Positions 1-11,999 of a stretch of DNA of 64,000 nucleotides are shown piece after piece. Origin of the DNA: Ancylostoma caninum (lineage: Eukaryota > Nematoda > Chromadorea > Rhabditida > Ancylostomatidae); NCBI GenBank assembly GCA_037903475.1, contig JBAJFG010000150.1:1054001-1118000 (forward strand). The letters are read 5' to 3'. Positions within the stretch are counted from its first letter, which is position 1. Each line of letters starts with the position of its first letter. The position numbers were made by a program, and so were the translations under genes. The notes under the pieces are model-generated. The model saw only the letters and a program-made list of their open reading frames with translations, was not told the DNA's origin and made no database searches.

Positions 1-1224
1 TGTCCTTCTCGTCTATGTTGTTGCCTGAATTTGCTGTTAAGGACTCTTTTAACAGATCTTGGAATAGGTTTTCATATTTCCTAGTAACCACATTTCTCAG
101 GCATGGGGAAAAGATCCAAACATGTCTGAGAAATAAGCGACTAAGCACATGACCTATATGTGTTTTCGTGTAAATCCAAAAAAAGTTCCACGAGATTCCA
201 CAAAGAAAATATGCGTATTGGCTAGCAGTAATCTTCCTGTATGCGAGCATGTGTGCTATTTTTGCGACCAACTGCGACCCTGTACAGAAAACATTTCTAT
301 GTGGGCCAAAACCGCTTTTCTCTAGGACAGATCTTTTCGATATGTTTGAAGGAAATGGGCTTGCAATTCCACAAGAGGTTTTGTTTTCAGAATGTCATTG
401 CGGATAATGGAACGCAAGACGTTCCTTAGTCAAGAGGTGTATCTGAGCAACAACTAAGCTCTGTTAGACTCTCTTCAGTAGCGCTGAAAATAAGTGAGAA
501 AAAGAAGAGTGTCACTTTTGAGATCATAATTTGAGTAGAAAAGCACCGAAATTGGGAAGTTGAGACCACTCAGCGACAAACATAACGGAAATAGAAAGTT
601 AGGTGGAGAAAATATCAGTCAAAAATGGAATAATATCGTCTTCAAAGGCATTCTTAGGTGGACTTCCCTACAGGCGACCATTTTTATCTAGCAAAACCTT
701 AGCAAACCTACTGGAGTTCTCAAGAATTGGAAGGTTTTCATGTAAGTTAGCATTCGGGGACCGAGTAGGCTATTTCTATGAGCAACAGTCCTAGAATTAC
801 TATTTTCTGAAATGCAAATTCCAAAAAAATATCGAGCAGTCTAGTACGTTAGATCATGCCATGCTCAACACGTGGAAATGTATGCAATCTTCGAACTGAA
901 AGCCATTTTCATCTTTTACATGCTCATCTGTGCGCAAACATGCATAGAGACTCAAATTTATGTGACGCAGTTGCTGCGCGGAAAACTATTCTTCAATAAT
1001 GGTTTTGTGCTCTTAGGCTCCATAGCACAAGTATTAAAAATTCCCCCTAAGTCCTTGGCTTCCATGGGCCATGTACGGTGCATAGGAGCAGCAGACCAGA
1101 CAGACTATATACGCTGAAAAGAAAAAGAATTCATCCATCGGTTCCCTAGAAAAATAATTTTGATCGGCTAGATGTTCGAAATTACCCACTGTGCGGTGTT
1201 GAGGACGGCTAAATTAGAGAGAGG

Positions 1225-1275
1225 TTAACACGTTTACCATAGGTAATCGTAATAATGCATGCCATAACTGAACTC
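1225..1275 (+). repeat. Second copy of the gtttaccctgggtaatc repeat
   Basis: Degenerate copy (gtttaccataggtaatcgta) with the same downstream atgcatgc. The rest of 1-3700 holds only simple repeats and short unconvincing frames. Confidence 0.45.
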
Positions 1276-1856
1276 AATGATAGAAGAAAAGCCTCGGACT
1301 TGCTTTTCACTTCTTCATTTTTCCTTTCGTTTTCTTTACTCAAGAATGATCAAAATACTATACACACATAACCAGAAAATTCAGACAACAACTTATGATG
1401 AAAGGAAAAACCACATATTTTTTGCCTTCCTACAAGTTTGAAGAGGTAGATGAATTGAGTTCACAAGGAATCTCTTAAGGGCTAGTGAGCTGCTCTTGAG
1501 GGAGCACGTAAAAGAACAAGAGATGTAAGACTTCATAATATGACTTTTCTGGTTTAAGATGTGAAGGGGACCATGGCGTGGGTTATAACGAGAAATATTA
1601 GCGAAATAACACATCAACGATGCGGCCTTATTTCCTGATACCGAATGATCTAACAGAAAAAAATTTTGGTACGCTCGGTACTGGAAGACTTGCAGTGTGG
1701 CTCGCAAAATCAGGAAAATAGAAATCATCGGAAACTTGGAGAAGGATGAATGGCGAGTATGACTCAATATCACTTACAACGAATTCTTTAGGAATTTCTG
1801 ACTCCTGAGCTTGATGCATGCATAAAAAGTATTAAGCATTGTAGTGGACTAATGAA

Positions 1857-1935
1857 TTAGTAAACGAATGAATAAATGGATGAATGATTGAATGAATGAA
1901 TGAATGAATAAATAAACAAATAATTAAATAAATAA
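1857..1935 (+). repeat. (GAAT)n-type microsatellite
   Basis: Degenerate gaatgaatgaat units pass into aaataaataaat. Reverse-type (attc)n arrays lie at 40768-40826 and a short gaat run at 52650-52670. Confidence 0.85.
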
Positions 1936-4442
1936 ATGGAAATTTGGAATTTCGCTGAACATCATTATGTCCGGCGTATATCAGAGAGTGAAGACGGGTA
2001 GATAAGACTACCCTCCAAGGAAGTCAATTCTGAAGAAAAATAATCCATTAGAAATAAAAATTTCCAAGCAAAACTCTGCATAGAGGGGCCCATTCCTTAT
2101 TCAAGTAACATTAACAAATTATTTACAAGTGCAAAGCCAAAAGTTAAAAAAGAGGCAATCACGAGGAAAGAGGCAACATACCTTAGGTCCAGGAGACATA
2201 GGGCTAGTGCCAACAGCGAATCAATAGGAACCCCACCCCGCACCCTCTGCTTCGGGCGCACTCTCACTCGCTCTCATTCACAGAGGTCGAAGAAAACAAG
2301 CACCGAGATTCAGTGTCTGGTTGTTTGGACAGCTTTGTGGTGATTAGGGGAAGGGCGGGACGGTTTGCTTTTACCTGTTGGCTTGAACATTTCGTGCGTT
2401 ACGTGCGTATTGTTCGAGAAAGGGCATGTAAAAGCGACGGGGATTCTCCTTTCAGAAAGTGCAGACATTCCACATGTGCACATTTCGAAACCTTGTCGCT
2501 GTAATATGAATGCTCAAATGAAGCCATGGTAATGAAAAATGATTCACATCTGTCAAGCTTGCTGCTGCATAAAATATTGGCGAAAAAGGAAGCGGATGAG
2601 AAGTATTGGTGATGCGAGGTACAGAAGACCTCTCTTTTTTCAACATGTGAACTCGGTCTATTCCTCTAAAGGAAAATTATACGACATCTATCTCTTAAAA
2701 TGGGAGGTGATAATAACAAGCGCATTGTTCGGTTGCCCGTTTGTCCAGTTTTTTGTTTGCGATTTTTTAATCATAAATCATAATTTTCAATTGCTGCCTA
2801 TTACGTACATCAGATCGAACATCACTGCTTTGAGACTTCAGCTCTCATTTAATTCCATTCTTGATAACCACTTTCTGGTTTGTTTCAAAATGACATCATA
2901 GCACCAAAGCTTAGGCACAACCATATGCTCAATGACAGCAAATGGTTCTAAAGCAACTCTTCACCAGTCGTTAAGTTATTCAGCTGTCGTTTCCAAAACA
3001 GTACGCTTTCTTATCCTCTAGTACTCCGCAGATGACGCTTTCTATTGATGTGCCAAAAAAGTGGATGGATCTGCTCAATGAAGTTTTGTTTCTTAGCAAG
3101 AAGATAATGAATGGTAAGGATCTCTTTAGTAGCTAAAGCTCAGGAGTCGCAAAGAGTGTGTCATCACAGCGTTGAGATGCCCTCTAAGATATATTATATG
3201 TATTATGGAAACAAATCACTGTAGACACACACATAGTGTACACACGTGTACATAGTGCTCAGTTCATAGTTGATCTCATGGACTGTATCCGTAGCCTTAA
3301 TTTTCGAACACATCAAAACGGAGATTATAACAGAAACTGTTCCATCTTTTTAAACGTTCTCGACCCCTATTCTCCATCCATTCCAAACCGGTATTTCACC
3401 ATAATCCTTCTACCTCATTGTATTGCTTTGAACTCACAGGGTGGCCTAAAATCATGTGAACACAAACAAGAGTACACCCGAAATGCATTTCAGCTTTATT
3501 TGAAACGAAGTCATGTTAGTTTTGTTGATGTGTGACACATGTGACAAGGAGGCGAAACAAGCATCTGATTCTATAACATCATCCGTCAACTGCGACAGGG
3601 GTGCTGAGATGTGCGCTAACTTTGTAGACGATGGTATGCAAGCAATGTCATAAAACCTGCCTCAACTCAAATGAGTTTATGCAACAATTCTGAGAGAAAT
3701 GAACGGTTTTGCATCCTTTGATGCCTTCATAAGACCGTTGCCTTGGAAACAACAAGCTGAATGATTCAATGGAGTGAGGAGACTCGGGGGTTTTGAAGAT
3801 CACTTGCTCAGGTCATTGAGATCTATTCATTCATTTCTGTCACGCCAGTAATTCTTTCCAATGGGATTCTTATCAGAAATCGCTCTCAGCTCCTTATTCC
3901 TCTGAAACACTGTGCAGGTGCGTTTCCTGGGCCGGTAGTAAAGTACCCCATGACGTGACGTTCAGATGGGCAGGTGCTCAAGGCATGTTGGCATCTTTGC
4001 TCCCAACATGATCCCCTCTACAGCGGCATCACAGTGGGAAATGAGGTAAGCATCGTAGCAGGTAGATGCCAACACTTCGGGAGCAGAGATGCCGACACAG
4101 TGTGCATTCATATCAATGCAACGTTTGAGAAGTTGGTTGGTCCACTACACAGCTTGAGGAGATCAGCCTCTACGCTGGGCTCTATCCTTGGAAACTGTGC
4201 AGCACGAACGCAACCCGAACAGTGCAGTACGTTGAGCTCAAAGCTTAAGACCATTTTTGACTTTTTGCTTTCTCTTCTACTGTTAAACCTTCGTTCCCAT
4301 GACAGAAATTGAGGAAGAATGGAAGAAATTGACGACAGCAAGAAATAAGAGACGCGCTTATGTAGAATTTGAAACCAACGTATTACGCCGTTCCGGCGGC
4401 ATTGGCGCTGCACAATTGTCAGAGACATCCATTTGAAGGCTG

Positions 4443-4639
4443 CATGTTGTGGCTGATGGCTTGTTGCCAGGAGGGACTCTGTAGATAGCAAGGAAGTGCG
4501 ATGGCGGGAAACAGAGGTGTATATAAGGCCCTAGGATTGAGCCTTAGGTGTGTCCAGTCAGGAGTCAGCCGAAGCCGCAACCGCCCCGCGCCTACTGTAT
4601 TCTCTATTAATAAACTATTTCTAATCTAGTGTGAGGTAC
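4443..4639 (+). mobile_element. Solo or truncated LTR-like block
   Basis: The block begins TGTTGTGGCTG and ends GTGAGGTACA. Inside it a TATA box (tatataagg, about 4520) is followed some 90 bases later by a poly(A) signal (aataaa, 4610-4615). This TATA-then-AATAAA order within less than 200 bp, bounded by TG...CA, is the layout of a long terminal repeat. No second copy is present in the window, so this is a solo LTR or the left end of a damaged retroelement. The alternative is a compact host promoter with a chance AATAAA. Confidence 0.35.
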
Positions 4640-4650
4640 AGAAGTAGTGG

Positions 4651-4851
4651 TTGGAGTTACCCTCGCAGGAAGAGAGGGTTGAGGTTGAGGGTCGTAAGAA
4701 AGAGACCCTAGAGGGAAGTCGACAGATTGTGTGCCCGGAGACAGGCGGGTACACAACACTGCAAGAGCACGATGTGGACGGTAATATGATTTGGGATGGC
4801 CCAAGGTCATGTACTAAACCAAGCGATGTCCAACGAGCACAGGTACAATAA
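4651..4851 (+). CDS. Open frame just downstream of the LTR-like block
   Basis: A 66-codon frame begins ELPSQEERVEVEGRKKETLE (first codon TTG, so no obvious start) and includes VCPETGGYTTLQEHDVDGNM. It ends at TAA four bases after a CAG|GTACAA donor-like site. An acceptor-like ccctcgcag precedes codon 6, so this could be an exon of about 180 bases rather than a gag remnant. The charged N-terminal half and the position right after the LTR-like block are consistent with either reading. I do not recognise the product. Confidence 0.25.
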   Translation: MELPSQEERVEVEGRKKETLEGSRQIVCPETGGYTTLQEHDVDGNMIWDGPRSCTKPSDVQRAQVQ

Positions 4852-6340
4852 GCCTGGTCTGAATTTGGGTAATTGGCGTAGGTAGCGGTGCCGTGATGGA
4901 ATTGCCATTGAAGGGCTATCCAATTGACGAGGTTAAGAGAACAAGCGTAGATGTTGCCACGTTAAAAGACTCAAGTTCAACTGTTTAATCCTTTAAAACA
5001 GCTTCCTTACATCAAATAGTGCTGGATATTACTCTTCTCTAGTTAAAATTAGGACAATTCCATGGAAATGGAGTTTGGTAGGAGGTGCTGACGCCCGTCA
5101 TGCTCCCGACCGTGACCGAGCTTCTGCGTCGGCACTCTCTTCCCTCTACATGTTCTCTCTTCATTTTCTGACTTGCCGCCGTGGGCTCAGGTCATTTTGG
5201 GAGCAATCGAGCTGACGGCAGCCCTGAGGTCATTGCTGCCAACAAACTGGACTGGTGTCTGATGTGAAGGCACATGCTTAAGAATAGAAAGATGCCGACA
5301 TCCCTCTGGCTATTTGTCGGCAGCTACCTCACGTCACGGCAGTAGCAGATGGGTGACAACATTGAGGACTTTACTACCGGCCCTGTGGACAATGTCAGCA
5401 TTCTGGAGATGTAGCGTTTCCTGAACGCTAATGCTATAAAAGCGTGTGCTAGCTTCATAATGGCCATGTGTGAGAAACATCCATGAATTCTCTGTATAAC
5501 ATGTTCAATAAACAGCAAAAGTGCAAAGTTAGCCATGTCGAATAAATACGAGCAGTTTTCAGAGAAAAGCATCGATTTCTAAAGAATGAAAAAATGAAAA
5601 GCCCACACCATGTTATCATGATTTTGAGCCACCCAGCAGAAACAGAGAGCTAAACCGAGCTTGAAAATGTACCCAATCACCTAAACACTGGTAATTCTAC
5701 TGCTAGACCAATGGCGACTACCGTTGTTTTCAAACTAGATTGGGAACAACAGAATTTCTTCATAGATCTATTTGAATAGAAGCGAGAAATTGGGAGTTTC
5801 CCATCTCTCATCTTGTCTCGCAGGAGCAGCGTGCTGTGGGTGGTAAATCTCCTATCATCGTCTCTTATGCATTCAGAAAACCATCCGTTCTTGCAAAAAC
5901 ATGCGCAATGCATAAACATCCACAGAAGCTGCAAGGGAGATGAGGCGATAATATTATTTGCAATGCTTCTTTGAGCCTATTTCTAATTGAAGCGATCAAG
6001 TTGCGGTTTAAGATCAGGGTACGTTGTTGGTATCGAAATGGCTCAGCAAAAGTCCCCGAAGCGAAGTTTTTCTTTGCCGAAAACTTCTTCAGAATTTCTG
6101 CAGAGGTGGGTGCATGACGTAATATTTCTGTGGAATTTCGAAAAATTAGGTTCCGATAGTAAATCATGCTCCGTGGAAGTTCCTAAAGTTACTCTTGGGT
6201 GAATGCAAACATGTCCTATGCAATGATCTGGATGGTGGTGGGGGGAGGGGTAGAAGTGAAAGTTCCATTTTTGAGGACGAAAAGCAACACGCTGAATGCT
6301 CATGAATTCACAAAGGTAACAAATAGCGCAGTTAGAATTA

Positions 6341-6740
6341 CACTACACTTGCGGCTGCGGGATCTCAAAAATTCCCGAGAATTCGCGGGAAATCGCAGAC
6401 TTTTCGGGATTTTCTTATTACTTGATTTAAAAATCTTTTTCTTGAAAGCAAGACATATCAGACAATTCTGCGGGCCATGCCCTACCTATCCGCATCAATT
6501 GCTCCACAAATGCTCTTCTCGTTACTTTGTAGTCTGCATGACCTCATTTTTTCCGCGTACTTCCCCTGCGGCAGTCTATCATATGACCAATTAGCAATTA
6601 ATTTGCCACTCAAAACTTAACTTTTCGTGAAGGAATCTTTGACAGCCGATATTGCCATAATCTCACAGGTGAGTTCACGAGCATCCTTTTGATACCTCAT
6701 TCAGTGTCGAAATTCGAAAAACTTTTCAAGCTGAAATGAA
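6341..6740 (+). repeat. Left inverted-repeat arm of the 1.77-kb element
   Basis: Reverse-complement match to 7700-8106, with scattered substitutions and small indels, so the arms have diverged since insertion. The 131-codon frame at 6199-6594 crosses this arm and is a by-product of it. Confidence 0.75.
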
Positions 6741-7699
6741 ACAGAAATGCTAATTCTCGGGATTTCTTGCTGGTAATACAAGGAATCAAGTGACCCGTAA
6801 TGACTTATGATCATCATCATGCTCCCAGTTTCTTCTGCTAATGCAGAAAAAAAATGATGTTGAACATGAACTGGTTTTTTTTTCATATTTCTGAAAGGAA
6901 AAAACACCTTCAACATCGATATGGGAGGAATTCTATCATTTGCACACAAAAAGGAGGAAGAATCGGGTGATGGAATCAAAGTACTGACGAATGGGATGGT
7001 GGACATTCAACTATCAAGCACTGATTGCAATAAGGACGAGGTGGACTTGAAAAATTATTCGAAAAATTCAAAGTATCGGAAATTATAGGGCTGAAATACA
7101 GAACAAGTAAAAGTTGATACGTTGATTAACAGTAAAGAGGCGCTCGTTCTTTTATGTGCCCTCTGCAAGATAAGAGATCCTGAGGGATTTGCTGGCAGTA
7201 TTGTGAGTGCCTGAAGAATTGCCTGGAGAAATGGGCGGGGGAATAACCCAAATCATATGACGTGTGAACTGGGTAACTCAGCCACACTTAGCTAAACCAA
7301 CATTCGCTGTAAGAATTGGATCAAGATGATCGTCGAATCGCGTCGAAAGTATCGGCCTCAAGACAGGCTCTTTCTATTTTTTCTTAGAAATTTCAGGTAT
7401 GCTTTTCTGAACGTATAATTTCTTTAAACAACCCTTTGTGTCCATTTTTTCTACTACAGACAGTGCGTGACAGTTGATCAGTGTTCCACTCCTCCCATCA
7501 TTTAGGGCTCCCTCCTGAGTGCAAATGTAAGAAATCTGAGACGGTTACTGGAACTTTTTTTCATAAAAATATTTCGCTTACATTTAACGTCTTTTCTTTA
7601 TATACTACACTGCATGAGTGAAAAAAAAGCAGTAGGGCACGATATTTATGATTGTTCCTTTGATTTCTGTTTTCACCATCAAAAAACCACGGAAAATTA

Positions 7700-8106
7700 G
7701 CAATTCATGGTTCTTTCCGAATTGAAATTGTTTTCCGAATTTCGATATCGAATGAGGTATCAAAATGATGCTCGTGAACTCATCTGTAAGATTATGACAA
7801 TATTGGGTATTAAAGATTCCTTCACGAAAAGTTAAGTATTGAGTGGCAAATTATTTGCTAATTGGTCATATGATGGACTGCCATAGGGGAAGTACGCGGA
7901 AAAACTGAGGTCATGCAGACTACAAAGTAACGAGAAGAGCATTTGTGGAGCAATTGATGCAGATAGGTAGAGCATGGCCCGCAGAATTGTCTGATATGTC
8001 TTGCTTTCAAGAAAAAGAATTTTAAATCAAGTTATAAGAAAATCCCGAAAAGTCTGCGATTTCCCGCGAATTCTCGGGAATTTTTGAGATCCCGCGGCCG
8101 GTAGTG
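7700..8106 (-). repeat. Right inverted-repeat arm of the 1.77-kb element
   Basis: Partner of 6341-6740. It ends ...CCCGCGGCCGGTAGTG at the TA target. Confidence 0.75.
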
Positions 8107-8778
8107 TACACTGCACTAGCACGAATGAGGAATCGTAGAAATAACGATAGCCCGAGAGAATTAACGACAAAGGTGGTGAGCTCAATTAAGTAAAACATGT
8201 TCCTCCTCTAATGCATATTCCATTTCTAGAGGAAAAAAGTGTGAAAGTAGTAGCAAGAAGAAAAACTGTAGAAAATTCAGCACTGAAAATGAAAATCTAG
8301 AACAGGATGAAATGAAATCATAAAAAATGAACAGTGGAACCACCACTGACAAGAAACGATGTAAGTTCGACTTCTTGTATTGGCAAATAAGATTTGCTAG
8401 ACCAAACGATTATCAGAACTCACTTCGCTCCACTCCTCTAGTGCCTTTTCTCTTTCCTCTCGCCAGCGCTCCTCGTCTGGTTTTAGCATCTGTTCATCTG
8501 AAGTCAAGAAATTAATCTTGTTAGACAACATGGAGAAAAATGACGTGGTGAGAGATGTTACCAAGAGCGAGGGAATCAAATGAGGCGGAACACGTGGCTT
8601 TTGCAGCTGCTTCAAGATGAGTCAGTTCAGAAATATGCGTTTAGACTTCTGAATGAGATGATTATCACTGATTCGGACCGCTTGCTCTGATTTTACCCTC
8701 GAAACCATGTCTTCAAGATGAATACAAACAGATTATCAATAGTGGTCTCCACCTGGGTAGGAAAAGTGGAATTTTCCT

Positions 8779-8933
8779 GGACTAGGATTCATGAACGGAT
8801 AACTAGGCGAAACCAGGCTAGCAAACCAACTTTCGTGTCATGCGTTTCCTATCATTGCGTAGTCTATACGCTGACCAAGCACGCTAACCATCATTGGTTT
8901 GCTCGGTTAACCTTTCGTGAATCCCACCCCAGT
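8779..8933. mobile_element. MITE, family M1 copy A
   Basis: Imperfect inverted repeat. The left end is GGACTAGGATTCATGAACGG and the reverse complement of the right end starts ACTGGGGTGGGATTCACGAA; the arms contain gctagcaaaccaac and gagcaaaccaatgatggtta. Related sequence occurs at 18163-18220 and 59006-59143, so it is a dispersed family. Confidence 0.6.
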
Positions 8934-9362
8934 AAGGAAAGTGAGGTTGTGCAAGACTACATTGTAGGAGTAAACCAACTCTCGTTGCATGACGATCTGG
9001 AAGCGATGATCAGACACATATCAAGGTCAACCATGCGCCGCTGAAGACATACCCAAAGATAAAACCTAAGCAATTTCCTTTTTTTTCAGCAGAGAAAAGC
9101 ATTCAAAGCGTGGTTATGAGGTATTCTGAAAGCCCTTGGAGCTGCTGCCAAAAGGCCTGGAGCCGTGCTTCCCTCTTCGCCGTAGTCCCATAGCCTCACA
9201 GTCTCGCAGCGTCCCTACTTTTTACCAAACCTGAGCTAGCTCCTAATAAGTGTTTGTTCATATATTATGATTCTAGTGAGCGATTACTAGCAAAAGAAAT
9301 TACTGATGCGTTCAATTTCCTGAATTTCGGGGAGTTTGTTTGAACAGGAAATTAAGTAACTC

Positions 9363-9716
9363 TAAAGTGCACCAAGTGCGCAGTGCAATGTTCTCTTCCA
9401 AGACAATTTGTCTTTCTGCTACGAACCATTGTCGCTAAGCAACGGAACACCAGACGACAAAATCATAGGTGCCATTGCGTGTCAAAGGAAAGACATTCAA
9501 CCAGGAATCTGCTCACCATTCTCTCACTCCCACGTAACTTTAGCTCGAGTGTTTGCGACTAATTCGTCTGCAACGCAAAACATTTTGCGCTTTGAAAAGG
9601 TATCAGCGAGAAGTTTATCCTTCTCTAGTACGATTGGCCGTTGCAACAAATACCAAAATACATTTTTTGAGGATTTCATTCTAATCGATGAATTGTTCAA
9701 ACAGATTCAAGGGTGA
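9363..9716 (+). other. 118-codon open frame without recognisable features
   Basis: An open plus frame runs after a TAA at 9363 to a TGA at 9714-9716. It has no ATG early on, and its middle reads LSLSNGTPDDKIIGAIACQR. At this AT content, several frames of this length are expected by chance in 64 kb. It is listed because it is the longest open stretch between 8940 and 10000, which otherwise holds nothing I can support. Confidence 0.12.
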
Positions 9717-10012
9717 AAGCAATTCATTGACGTCAGCATTGCTGAGTTCTGAGGGCTAACTACATAAATCATGAACATATTTATTTTGATGCAGTCAACA
9801 GCAGCTAAACAAACAACAGTCATTAAATGCTTTCAAATAAACTATTTCCGCATTTGCTCAGGATAGAAGAATCTTCCTGGTTGCATCGCCTTGGATGCTA
9901 AAAGAACTCTGTTCCACCTATTTCAGATAAGAAGTACGAGCAAGACTTATGCTTTACGTTACGTTACGAAATGCATAAAATGGTTCTCCATTGGAACACA
10001 TTCCTGAGGTCA

Positions 10013-10490
10013 TGAAAAAAAAATTCCACGAGAAGGCCAGCCATGGGGTGGAGGCCAGGCTCCGGGGCCACAAGGCAACTGCCAGGACACTCCCGGCTGG
10101 TAAAGGCTTGGCTCCGGCTTGTTTACCCATTGCCACACATTTTCGGACTTATGAAAAAATTCATCCAACCACTTATGAAAGAACTGCATTATAATGAAGG
10201 TGTATCCTGCTTGTAATATTATAGAAGTCCAGTTGGAGTTGCACAGAAGTGGCTGTGATGAACTTGGCCATGTTGGACAGGATAAGTACACCTGTGCAGA
10301 TAGGGTGCACGTCATTTTAGGATGAATCCAAGTTGATGCTCCCACTGTAGCAAGCCGCGCAGCCCCTCCAAAGAGAAGGTGGCCAGTCATGTTACAAACC
10401 AGCGGCCACCACCAGCCCAAGGCAATCGCCAGCACACTCCAAAGGAGTGGAAGCTCGGCCCAGGCTAGTTCACCCACAGGCCCATCACAA
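10013..10490. repeat. Diverged GC-rich direct duplication
   Basis: Roughly 10020-10135 and 10375-10475 share order and sequence: aaggcaa(ct/tc)gccag(g/c)acactcc, then aagctcggc / aaggcttggc, then ggct(a/t)gttcaccca / ggcttgtttaccca. The segment is GC-rich in an AT-rich setting and gives a 155-codon minus-strand frame (10477-10010) with many Trp and Pro, which I regard as non-coding. It may be a repeat with an internal tandem unit. Confidence 0.45.
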
Positions 10491-10838
10491 TCTTCACAAG
10501 TTACCCGAGAAATGGCATTTGCTCGTTAATTCGATTGACCCACAACGTTATATCGGACAGCACTAAAGTGAACTCATGAGAAATTTCTCGATATCAAGCC
10601 GTATAAAATCAATGCAAAGTCAGATCGAGGCAGGATCGAGAGAGGCACATAACGCGCCCCTTTCCCCTTTCAGGGAGCATGAGGCTCCATCGTCAAATAT
10701 GACGACATTGCAAGCGAGGTCGTTCAAATACAATGGGTAAACCCCGACTACCCCCCCCCCGCTCCCCCGTCACTGGAACAGAACGGTATTCGTTCATAAC
10801 TATTGCTATTGGTGCGCTTACTATTAGGATAGCAATTA

Positions 10839-11734
10839 TTAGGTTGTTGCATAATTAATGCGGCTTTTTCCGCGACTCCTTTTCTCGTTGAAAATAGACG
10901 CTTCTTGAACGGTTTTTGACATAAGTAATCCCCTTCTTTTATTTAGTAAGGGTGCTATCGAAATATCCACATCCACCATCTCATGCTCTACACTTCGGAA
11001 AAGCTTAGAATGCAGCACATTCATTCCGCGATCTCAACGAAATTTTGGCCGAAGAAAAAAATAGCAAAGCCAAGTCGAAAGATATTTCAGTACTCCAGTT
11101 GGGAAGGTGCAATACTACAGATGAAGAAGACCCACCATCAAATTCCGATGACCAGGAACTTTTGGCAGCCGTGGAAGGGAGAGGGGTTCGATTGATGAGA
11201 TTTTTCAGAAATGGAGCCTGTTCGTTTTGCTACGGAAAATAGGTGGAAACATTGTTCCTGTCTGAGAGTTCGCCCGGACCCATTTGGCCAATTTCCATGC
11301 TTTTCCGAGCCTTTCGAGAGGAAGTGCCATGGTCGAATTCCACATTGAAGAGTTCGGACAACATTCCCGTTGTTAAGCTTTCGTCCTCTTCCACAGTTGC
11401 CCAAAATTCTCAGTGCTCGGAATTTGATGGCCAACCCTTTCTTTCTTCATTTATGAAGCTTGTGCCTTATGAATATGAACAATTCTTTCAACTTAGCCCT
11501 GCTGGTTGGTCCATCTTTGAAAAACTCGCTGAGATCGCAAAATGACTCTGCTGCATTCAAGCATTTCCCGAAGTGATACAGCATATTATGGCGAATGTGG
11601 ATGTGGCTTTCGATAGCATCCTTAATAAGTGGAAGGAGATGATTGTTTTAATGAAAAAAAAACATTAAAAAAGTTCAATCTTCATCGAGAAAAGAAGTCG
11701 CGAAAGAAGCCGCATTAATTATTCACCAACCTAA
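10839..11734. mobile_element. Mariner-like TIR element (896 bp) with ~150-bp inverted repeats
   Basis: The left end is TTAGGTTGTTGCATAATTAA and the reverse complement of the right end is TTAGGTTGGTGAATAATTAA. Similarity continues inward for about 150 bases through GCGGCTTTTTCCGCGACT, GCTATCGAAA and CCACATCCAC. TA flanks both sides (TA|TTAGG...CCTAA|TA). The terminal TTAGGTTG(G/T)TG is of the mariner type. The interior does not encode a mariner transposase; it holds the unrelated open frame described separately. The arms also preserve outward-reading peptide similarity (VDV...LNK) on both sides. Confidence 0.7.
11000..11545 (+). pseudogene. Open frame inside the 896-bp element, one in-frame stop
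   Basis: After a TAG at about 10998 one plus frame runs to 11545, interrupted only by a TAG at 11240-11242. The first half contains FRDLNEILAEEKNSKAKSKD, an acidic stretch TTDEEDPPSNSDDQELLAAV and ends GACSFCYGK. The second half begins VETLFLSESSPGPIWPISML and ends YEQFFQLSPAGWSIFEKLAE plus IAK. The composition is convincingly protein-like, with a total of about 180 codons. It has no D,D,D transposase signature. A CxxC lies just before the stop. It could be a captured host gene fragment, or an accessory ORF of the element; I cannot name the family. Confidence 0.4.
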
Positions 11735-11999
11735 TAGCAAGCGATCTCCGTTATTGAAAATGAGTCATTTTCACTTGTGGGGACCACCAGATTCAGAGTG
11801 CTACTATATCTGCGGGTAAGGTCCAGTAGCCATCCGCATGACGCCACAATGCACCACTGCAAAGCATTGGTGGGAAATCGGAAGCGTTGACGAAAAAAAA
11901 ACAACTGCCCCATAAGAATAGGAAGTCATTCATTTTTTACTGCCACGCTTGAGATAAACGACCTTTTGCAGGGGGAGTAAAAAGTCGCTGAAAAAATAT

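Larger units (their letters stand above)
6341..8106. mobile_element. 1.77-kb DNA element with ~400-bp terminal inverted repeats
   Basis: Sequence 6341-6740 reappears in reverse complement at about 7700-8106. Both arms start CACTAC, then (after a few differing bases) GGGATCTCAAAAATTCCCGA, and share the stretch from the catgaccTca region through to gatacctcattc. The dinucleotide TA flanks both ends (TA|CACTAC...GTAGTG|TA), as in Tc1/mariner-type insertion. Within each arm, the first 70 bases hold smaller palindromes (cccgagaattcgcggg). The 960-bp interior has no transposase motif; its longest frame (minus 7006-6701) is not recognisable. Long palindromic arms with no transposase point to a non-autonomous foldback element. 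Confidence 0.75.

Noticed and set aside
5060..5400. Inverted repeat with 3890-4110 through the shared word gggccggtagtaaagt
   Set aside because: Only a 16-base exact match; the sequence on either side does not align convincingly.
10010..10477. 155-codon minus-strand frame
   Set aside because: Lies in a GC-rich direct repeat, Trp/Pro/Leu-rich, no splice or domain evidence.
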